Source of the DNA: RGIG3009 sp045590415
Lineage (GTDB): Bacteria; Bacillota; Clostridia; Oscillospirales; Acutalibacteraceae
Direction: 5' to 3'
DNA: 11,727 nt
Assembly (NCBI GenBank): GCA_045590415.1
Contig: JAZNRA010000068.1
Coordinates: 1 to 11,727, forward strand
Both the position numbers and the translations under genes were made by a program. Under the pieces are notes generated by a model. That model had not been told where the DNA came from, did no database searches, and saw nothing but the letters and a program-made list of their open reading frames with translations. Shown one piece after another: positions 7,697 through 11,727 of this stretch. Numbering within the stretch: position 1 is the first letter of the stretch; each line of letters opens with the position of its first letter.

Positions 7697-8200
7697 TTAC
7701 CGTCCTTTCATGATGCGAAGTTTAAGAGCTGTTCCGCCGGTCTGTGCGTGACAAATGGCGATCGCCAGAGCGTCAGCCGTGTCGTCCGGCTTGGGCACGG
7801 TTTGCAAGCGAAGCAAACGCCTCGTCATCTCCATGACCTGCGGTTTCTGCGCTTGTCCAAACCCCGTCACCGCGCTTTTCACCTGCAGCGGTGTGTATTC
7901 AAAAACCGGAACACCGCAACGCTGTGCCGCAAGCAGAATGACACCGCGCGCTTCCGCCACCTCGATTGCGGTCTTTTGGTTGTTCTGAAAATACAGCTTT
8001 TCAATCCCCATCGCATCCGGTTTATACTGTGTGAGTATAGCAGTAAGCTGTTCGTATATTTCATCCAGACGCTGTAAAAACGGCGTACCCGCCTCGGTGG
8101 TAACGGCTCCGAAATCCTGTGCATGAAAGCGTCCGCCTTCGTATTGTATGACGCCCCAGCCGATAATTGCATAACCGGGGTCGATTCCTAATATCCGCAA
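7697..8200 (-). CDS. ruvC: Crossover junction endodeoxyribonuclease RuvC
   Basis: RuvC resolves Holliday junctions by paired nicks. The protein has 167 residues, normal for the family. All four metal-binding acidic residues of the RNase H-like fold are present: Asp7 in GIDPG, Glu67 in GIEKLYF, and Asp140 and Asp143 in KPDDTADALAIA. The start is TTG at 8200, fixed by the family N-terminus RILGIDPG, which begins right after it, and by the GGGTGGTGAT site just upstream; no ATG is available in a sensible place. It opens the ruvCAB gene set and has its own promoter candidate in the tail of the preceding phosphorylase gene. No GAAC-N4-GTTC-like LexA box was seen near it. Confidence 0.97.
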   Translation of the reverse strand: MRILGIDPGYAIIGWGVIQYEGGRFHAQDFGAVTTEAGTPFLQRLDEIYEQLTAILTQYKPDAMGIEKLYFQNNQKTAIEVAEARGVILLAAQRCGVPVFEYTPLQVKSAVTGFGQAQKPQVMEMTRRLLRLQTVPKPDDTADALAIAICHAQTGGTALKLRIMKGR

Positions 8201-8230
8201 CCGATCACCACCCTTTTCGATATTCTGATA

Positions 8231-8259
8231 AGTATAACATATTTTTAATCAAGTATCAA
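8231..8259 (-). promoter_or_regulatory. Candidate promoter of ruvCAB, inside the end of the phosphorylase gene
   Basis: On the minus strand TTGATA (8259-8254, 5 of 6 consensus) is followed after 17 nt by TATACT (8236-8231, 5 of 6), with TGT directly before the -10 box (extended -10). The -35 box lies within the last codons of the phosphorylase gene. The start point would be near 8225, giving a leader of about 25 nt with the ribosome binding site intact. I see no terminator between the phosphorylase and ruvC, so read-through from upstream is also expected. Confidence 0.6.
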
Positions 8260-9006
8260 TGCTTTCAGCGCATTTATTGCAGTTTTTGCCGCAGAATCCG
8301 TCTTTTCGGATTTAGGGTTGGACAGTCCCGCCTTTTCGCGTTCCTGATTCCACACGACGTGCAAGACACAACCGGCACGCAGCCCCAACGAAGCCGCCAC
8401 GGTATACAAGGTCGCCGACTCCATTTCCGACGCCAAACAGCCGCCGCGCAGCCACGATTGCCACTTATTCTCTAACTCGTACGATACCGGAGACGCTTCC
8501 GGGGAGTGTTGTCCGTAAAAGGAATCCTTGCAGTGCACCACACCGGCATGGACGGTGTAGCCCGCGGCTTGTGCCGCACTCACCAGTGCATTGCAAACGC
8601 CAAGATCCGCCACTGCCGGAAATTCGATCGGCAAATATTCACGAGACGTGCCCTCGGCGCGGATCGCTCCGGTAGCCACGACCACGTCGCCGCCGCACAC
8701 CTCAAGTGCCATACCGCCGCAGGTGCCGACACGGATCACAGTCTTCACCCCGCAACGCGATAATTCCTCAACACAAATCGCGGTAGAGGGACCGCCGATA
8801 CCGTGCGAAGTAACCAACACGCGATGACCGGCAAGCGTGCCTGCCCACGTGGTATATTCACGATTGCTTACGACAAACTGCGGCTCATCCAACAGACGCG
8901 CAATGGATTCAACACGTCCCGGGTCGCCGGTGATAACCGCGTATTCCGCGCCTTCAGACGGCTTAAGTCCGATATGATACATCCGTTCTTCATTGAAGTT
9001 CATCAT
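8245..9006 (-). CDS. udp: Uridine phosphorylase-type nucleoside phosphorylase (NP-I family)
   Basis: Enzymes of this type split nucleosides with phosphate into base and (deoxy)ribose-1-phosphate, in pyrimidine salvage. The protein has 253 residues. Family marks are YHIGL with His11, phosphate-binding GDPGRV (28-33, Arg31) and IRVGTCGG (91-98, Arg92), then IEFPAVADL, KDSFYGQHSP (160-169) and the ribose-binding SEMESATLY (193-201). The order and spacing follow E. coli uridine phosphorylase closely, including IEFPAVAD and EMES. The base-contact Gln of UPase is matched by Q166, but the E. coli Arg168 position is not obviously kept. Specificity for uridine is thus likely but not certain. ATG 9006 is chosen over TTG 9027 because AGGGGA lies about 6 nt before it; ATG 9003 is an alternative. 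Confidence 0.85.
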   Translation of the reverse strand: MMNFNEERMYHIGLKPSEGAEYAVITGDPGRVESIARLLDEPQFVVSNREYTTWAGTLAGHRVLVTSHGIGGPSTAICVEELSRCGVKTVIRVGTCGGMALEVCGGDVVVATGAIRAEGTSREYLPIEFPAVADLGVCNALVSAAQAAGYTVHAGVVHCKDSFYGQHSPEASPVSYELENKWQSWLRGGCLASEMESATLYTVAASLGLRAGCVLHVVWNQEREKAGLSNPKSEKTDSAAKTAINALKALILD

Positions 9007-9038
9007 TGGGATTCCCCTTTGTTGCAAATCTATTTTTT

Positions 9039-9067
9039 ATTATACCAGAAATTGGCTTGTCAGACAA
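9039..9067 (-). promoter_or_regulatory. Promoter of the phosphorylase gene (head of the minus-strand gene run)
   Basis: On the minus strand TTGTCT (9067-9062) is followed after 17 nt by a perfect TATAAT (9044-9039). The start point should be near 9032, giving a leader of roughly 25 nt before ATG 9006 that includes the AAAGGGGA ribosome binding site. The -35 box touches that of the divergent ABC-F promoter at base 9062. Confidence 0.75.
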
Positions 9068-9085
9068 GAAAAATCCTGCTATAAT
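9057..9085 (+). promoter_or_regulatory. Promoter of the ABC-F gene
   Basis: TTGTCA (9057-9062, 5 of 6) is followed after 17 nt by a perfect TATAAT (9080-9085), preceded by TGC (extended -10). Transcription should start near 9092, leaving a leader of about 25 nt. That is too short for an antibiotic-sensing attenuator of the kind seen before many resistance ABC-F genes. Confidence 0.8.
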
Positions 9086-9088
9086 ATG

Positions 9089-9102
9089 TAACAAATTTGT
9101 TA
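9089..9102. promoter_or_regulatory. Perfect 14-bp palindrome over the ABC-F start point (possible operator)
   Basis: TAACAAATTTGTTA reads the same on both strands. It begins 3 nt after the -10 box and covers the expected transcription start, a classic place for a repressor dimer. It is AT-rich and short, and could be chance in an AT-rich spacer. The regulator is unknown. Confidence 0.4.
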
Positions 9103-9116
9103 AAAGGATCGTCTTT

Positions 9117-11021
9117 ATGAGCGCTCTTTCCGCCCATCGCATAAGTAAATATTTCGGTGACCGTTGCTTGTTTGACAAGCTGTCGTTCGACGTAGGCGAG
9201 CACGACCGTATCGGCTTGGTCGGCTCCAACGGTTCCGGAAAGACCACGCTGTTCCGTCTGTTGATCGGTGAGGAATCGACAGACAGCGGCGATATTTTGT
9301 TGTCCAAAAACACCCGTATCGGCTATTTAGAACAGCACACGTTGCAAAATGAGAACATCACGGTATGGGAAGCGGTAGAACGTATCTTTGAGCCGATCCG
9401 CCGCATAGAAAGCGAACTTACCGAATTGGGTGAAAAATTGAACGCCGTTGTTGAGGTGCCCGCCGAGTGGTTGGATCGTCAGCAACGACTGCAGGAAGCA
9501 TTTGAGGCAGGAGGCGGTCTGTATTACAAAAGCCGTATTGCTTCTACCCTAACCGGCCTCGGCTTTACGAACGAACAATTCTCACAACCGGTATCCACAC
9601 TCAGCGGCGGACAACGTTCCAAAATCGCTATGGGCTGTTTACTGTTATCGGACGCTAACCTGCTGTTGTTGGACGAGCCCACAAACCATTTGGACATCCC
9701 TTCGGTGGAGTGGCTGGAGGGCTTTTTGCGCTCTTATGCGGGTGCCGCCATCATCATTTCACACGATCGGTATTTTTTAGATAAAGTCACCACCCGCACG
9801 ATGGAGATCACGCAGGGGACGGTATACGCCACCAACGGGAATTACACCGCCCATAAAGAAAAGCGTGAACACGATAAAGAGGTCGCGATACATCAACATA
9901 AAACGGTAGAACGACAGATCAAAAAGCTCGAAGACAATATCGCCCTCCTCAAGCGTTGGAATCGTGAAAAATCCATTCGTGCCGCCGAAAGCCGTGAAAA
10001 ACGCTTGGAGCGGCTCAAAGAACAGCAAGTGCAGGTCGAACAGACAGAACACACCATCCGTTTCGGCTTTACCGCCGATACCGTCAGCGGTAACGACGTG
10101 CTGGAAGCAGGCGAACTGTCCATGGGCTTTTCCTCCCCACTGTTTTCTAACGTAAACTTTGGACTGCGGCGCGGCGAACGTGTTTTTCTTATCGGCCCGA
10201 ACGGCTGCGGAAAAACCACGTTGCTGAAGCTCGTCACAGGGGAACTGAAACCGCGTTCCGGATATCTTCGCTTGGGCTCAAAAGTATCCATCGGGTATTA
10301 CGATCAGATACAATCTCAATTATCGTACGATAAAACGGCGATCGATCAGTTGTGGGACGATTACCCCGAACTGACCCAAACGGAGATCCGCAACGCGCTT
10401 GCCGCTTTCCTCTTTTACGGCGACGAGGTGTTCAAACCGGTATCGGCGCTCAGCGGCGGCGAACGCGCCCGCTTATTGCTGCTGCGGCTGATGTTGGCAC
10501 ACGATAACCTCTTGTTACTGGACGAACCGACCAACCATCTGGATATTGCCTCACGCGAGGCATTGGAGGCGGCTTTGGAGGACTATGACGGTACGCTGTT
10601 GATCGTGTCGCACGACCGTTATTTTATCAACCGCATGGCAACGCGTATCTTGCACATGACACCAAACGGATGCGAGAGTTACATGGGTAATTACGATGAC
10701 TATACAGAGCGTTGTACAGTTTTGAAAAGCACCTCTTCCACGGCGGATAAACCGGTAAAGGAAAACGCTTACAAACTCCGCAAAGAGCAAGAATCTCAAA
10801 AGCGCAAACTGACAACGAAGGTGCGCCGATGCGAAGAAGACATCACAGCCAAAGAAGCGTTAATTGCCGCGTTACAGCAACAATTGGATCAACCGGAGAT
10901 TGCGGCACAGTACGAGGAGGTTGTGCGTATCTCCGCAGAGTTGGAACAGCATAACCGGGAGTTGAACGAACTGTTCACCCGTTGGGAAAGTGCTCAAGCA
11001 GCACTCGAAAGCATGATATAA
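9117..11021 (+). CDS. ABC-F family ATPase (ribosome-associated type)
   Basis: ABC-F proteins have two fused ATPase domains and no membrane part; they bind the ribosomal E site and help stalled or antibiotic-bound ribosomes. The protein has 634 residues. Domain 1 has Walker A GSNGSGKT (36-43), signature LSGGQ (162-166), Walker B LLLLDE (182-187) and His216. A charged helical linker (about 245-310, rich in K, R and E) corresponds to the P-site tRNA interaction arm. Domain 2 has GPNGCGKT (360-367), LSGGE (445-449), Glu470 and His499. Both carry DEPTNHLD. A C-terminal coiled coil (about 548-634) resembles that of Uup or YdiF/YfmR-like members rather than EttA. ATG 9117 follows AAAAGGA. The short leader favours a housekeeping role over inducible resistance. 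The subfamily cannot be fixed by eye. The gene ends with TAATAA. Confidence 0.93.
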   Translation: MSALSAHRISKYFGDRCLFDKLSFDVGEHDRIGLVGSNGSGKTTLFRLLIGEESTDSGDILLSKNTRIGYLEQHTLQNENITVWEAVERIFEPIRRIESELTELGEKLNAVVEVPAEWLDRQQRLQEAFEAGGGLYYKSRIASTLTGLGFTNEQFSQPVSTLSGGQRSKIAMGCLLLSDANLLLLDEPTNHLDIPSVEWLEGFLRSYAGAAIIISHDRYFLDKVTTRTMEITQGTVYATNGNYTAHKEKREHDKEVAIHQHKTVERQIKKLEDNIALLKRWNREKSIRAAESREKRLERLKEQQVQVEQTEHTIRFGFTADTVSGNDVLEAGELSMGFSSPLFSNVNFGLRRGERVFLIGPNGCGKTTLLKLVTGELKPRSGYLRLGSKVSIGYYDQIQSQLSYDKTAIDQLWDDYPELTQTEIRNALAAFLFYGDEVFKPVSALSGGERARLLLLRLMLAHDNLLLLDEPTNHLDIASREALEAALEDYDGTLLIVSHDRYFINRMATRILHMTPNGCESYMGNYDDYTERCTVLKSTSSTADKPVKENAYKLRKEQESQKRKLTTKVRRCEEDITAKEALIAALQQQLDQPEIAAQYEEVVRISAELEQHNRELNELFTRWESAQAALESMI

Positions 11022-11028
11022 TAAAAAT

Positions 11029-11055
11029 CCCCCCGCATAGCGGGGGGTATTTCAT
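11029..11055 (+). terminator. Rho-independent terminator of the ABC-F gene
   Basis: An 8-bp perfect GC stem, CCCCCCGC (11029-11036) with GCGGGGGG (11040-11047), encloses a 3-nt ATA loop and is followed by the T-rich TATTTCATTTT. It starts 8 nt after the stop codon. On the minus strand the stem is followed by ATTTTTATTAT, so it may also stop transcripts coming from the transposase gene. Confidence 0.9.
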
Positions 11056-11085
11056 TTTCGGGCATAGCCCTATGTGATACTGGCT

Positions 11086-11107
11086 GCGCACAAGTGCGCT
11101 TTTTATT
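11086..11107. repeat. Right-end hairpin of the IS, terminator-like on the plus strand
   Basis: GCGCAC (11086-11091), an AA loop and GTGCGC (11094-11099) form a 6-bp stem, followed on the plus strand by TTTTTATT. It lies 30 nt past the tnpA stop. It is the best candidate for the right-end recognition hairpin of TnpA and could also serve as a second terminator for ABC-F transcripts. The rest of 11048-11128 holds a short CATAG/CTATG inverted repeat and no gene. Confidence 0.55.
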
Positions 11108-11128
11108 GGCCTGCCAGCCACGCACCGA

Positions 11129-11599
11129 TTATTTACTACCCGTAAACGGGTTCCGCGGGTCGAACAAACTTAATTGATCGCTTTCTGCATCTCTTTTCAA
11201 TTGATCTGCTATATATTCTTTAATTGCTTTGGTGTTCTTCCCCGCGGTATCAACGTAGTATCCCTTGCACCAAAATTCGCGATTTCGGTATGCAAATTTC
11301 ATGTTGCCCCATTTCTGGAATATCATCATTGCACTTTTGCCTTTCAAATATCCCATAAATCCCGAAACGCTCATTTTGGGCGGGATACTCACCAACATAT
11401 GTATATGATCCGGGCACACTTCTCCCTCTATGATTTCTACCCCTTTCCATTGACATAGTTGGCGCAACATCTCTCGTATTTCCAGGCGTTTTTCTTCGAA
11501 AAACACTTTTCGTCTGTACTTTGGAGCAAACACTATGTGATACTTGCAATTCCATTTTGTGTGTGCTAAACTACTCGTGTCGATGGCTTCTTTTTTCAT
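11129..11599 (-). CDS. tnpA: IS200/IS605-family transposase TnpA (Y1 HUH)
   Basis: TnpA is a small single-strand DNA transposase that cuts and joins element ends through a covalent tyrosine link. The protein has 156 residues, a full-length IS200-type size. It has KYHIVFAPKYRR (19-30), the HUH pair His65 and His67 in CPDHIHMLVSIPP, the segment SVSGFMGYLKGKSAMMIF (77-94), and the catalytic tyrosine region FWCKGYYVDTAGKN (109-122, Tyr114 or Tyr115). The helix ending in AIKEYIADQ is also typical. The ATG at 11599 is preceded by GGAGG with 8-nt spacing, but that site lies inside a strong hairpin. No frameshift or stop breaks the gene, so it may be active. It runs against the ABC-F gene. Confidence 0.96.
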   Translation of the reverse strand: MKKEAIDTSSLAHTKWNCKYHIVFAPKYRRKVFFEEKRLEIREMLRQLCQWKGVEIIEGEVCPDHIHMLVSIPPKMSVSGFMGYLKGKSAMMIFQKWGNMKFAYRNREFWCKGYYVDTAGKNTKAIKEYIADQLKRDAESDQLSLFDPRNPFTGSK

Positions 11600-11606
11600 T
11601 GACTTT

Positions 11607-11669
11607 TCCTCCGATTGTGTTTTGTGTTTGTGACTGGCAGGTCACTTCTATCTTAACACAATCGGAGGA
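11607..11669 (-). promoter_or_regulatory. tnpA 5' leader hairpin that sequesters the ribosome binding site
   Basis: The arms at 11607-11621 and 11655-11669 are perfectly complementary over 15 bp. In the tnpA transcript the 3' arm ends in GGAGGA, the ribosome binding site, which would pair with UCCUCC of the 5' arm. Inside the 33-nt loop a second stem GTGAC/GTCAC (11630-11634, 11641-11645) forms. Known IS200 elements hold transposase translation very low with the same kind of leader structure. The pairing is seen directly; its effect here is inferred from that family. Confidence 0.85.
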
Positions 11670-11693
11670 TTTTTCATCGGTAAACCTCTTTTG

Positions 11694-11716
11694 AACCACG
11701 CGACTATCGCGTGGTT
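11694..11716. repeat. Left-end hairpin of the IS
   Basis: AACCACGCGA (11694-11703), loop CTA, and TCGCGTGGTT (11707-11716) form a perfect 10-bp stem. It is flanked by GTAAAC (11680-11685) and GTTTAC (11720-11725), which could add an outer 6-bp stem. Its place upstream of tnpA fits the left-end recognition hairpin. On the plus strand it is followed by TTCGTTT and also resembles a terminator that would shield tnpA from reading on the other strand. Confidence 0.6.
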
Positions 11717-11727
11717 TTCGTTTACAA

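Larger units (their letters stand above)
11075..11727 (-). mobile_element. IS200/IS605-family insertion sequence (IS200-like, tnpA only)
   Basis: The element consists of a tnpA gene with a hairpin on each side: GCGCAC-AA-GTGCGC at 11086-11099 downstream of tnpA (right end) and a perfect 10-bp hairpin at 11694-11716 upstream (left end). IS200/IS605 elements move as single strands and use such subterminal hairpins instead of terminal inverted repeats, and they make no target duplication. The exact cleavage sites cannot be read from one copy, so both borders are approximate and the left end may lie just beyond the window. No tnpB or guide RNA region is seen. The insertion sits directly behind a terminator, where it harms no gene. 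Confidence 0.8.

Noticed and set aside
7799..7819. Hairpin GTTTGC / GCAAAC inside ruvC.
   Set aside because: Only 6 bp, within a conserved coding region, no associated signal.
9056..9068. CTTGTC-A-GACAAG as a separate repressor site.
   Set aside because: It is fully explained by the two opposed -35 boxes; kept only as part of the divergent promoter finding.
11450..11480. A perfect TTGACA on the plus strand inside tnpA as an antisense promoter.
   Set aside because: No -10 box better than 3 of 6 at 16-18 nt; the match lies within coding sequence.
11599..11627. TTGACT on the plus strand as a -35 box for an antisense RNA to the tnpA leader.
   Set aside because: The sequence 17 nt later (TTGTGT) is a very poor -10 box, so an antisense promoter is not supported here.
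11129..11727. A CRISPR-like or TnpB/guide RNA system next to tnpA.
   Set aside because: No direct repeats, no TnpB coding frame and no conserved guide RNA region are visible in the window.

Overview
This window is most likely chromosomal DNA from a low-to-mid GC Gram-positive anaerobe of the Clostridia, probably Oscillospiraceae-like. The main signs are a group II ECF module (EcfA1-EcfA2-EcfT) joined to truA, a DUF5711-type membrane-anchored protein next to a CvpA-family protein, strong AGGAGG-like ribosome binding sites, and use of GTG and TTG starts. The taxonomic call is an inference from gene content; there is no rRNA in the window.

From 9006 down to 1, eleven genes run head to tail on the minus strand. 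In transcription order they are a uridine phosphorylase, ruvC, ruvA, ruvB, a class I SAM-dependent methyltransferase, ecfA1, ecfA2, ecfT, truA, a DUF5711-type protein and a cvpA-like gene cut by the window edge. From ruvC to the DUF5711 gene, neighbours overlap by up to 11 nt or lie within about 20 nt, so they look like one operon. Three minus-strand promoter candidates can be read: one before the phosphorylase, one inside the tail of the phosphorylase gene that would drive ruvCAB, and one between the DUF5711 gene and cvpA. The operon mixes Holliday-junction processing (RuvABC), vitamin or metal uptake (the ECF core, with no substrate-binding S component here) and tRNA pseudouridylation (TruA).

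An ABC-F ATPase gene reads the other way (9117-11021, plus strand). Its promoter is arranged back to back with the phosphorylase promoter: both have a 17-nt spacer and a TATAAT -10 box, and their -35 boxes share one base. A perfect 14-bp palindrome covers the expected ABC-F transcription start. The gene ends at a tandem stop and a strong 8-bp GC hairpin terminator.

Beyond the terminator (about 11075 to the right edge) lies an IS200/IS605-type insertion sequence with an intact Y1 HUH transposase on the minus strand, hairpins near both ends, and a long 5' leader hairpin that buries the transposase ribosome binding site. I see no tnpB, CRISPR array, tRNA or rRNA. Most of the window is well-known core genome. 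I do not see a convincing undescribed defence or mobile system. The points most worth a second look are the divergent control region, the operon composition, the DUF5711-CvpA pair and the RNA structures of the insertion sequence.
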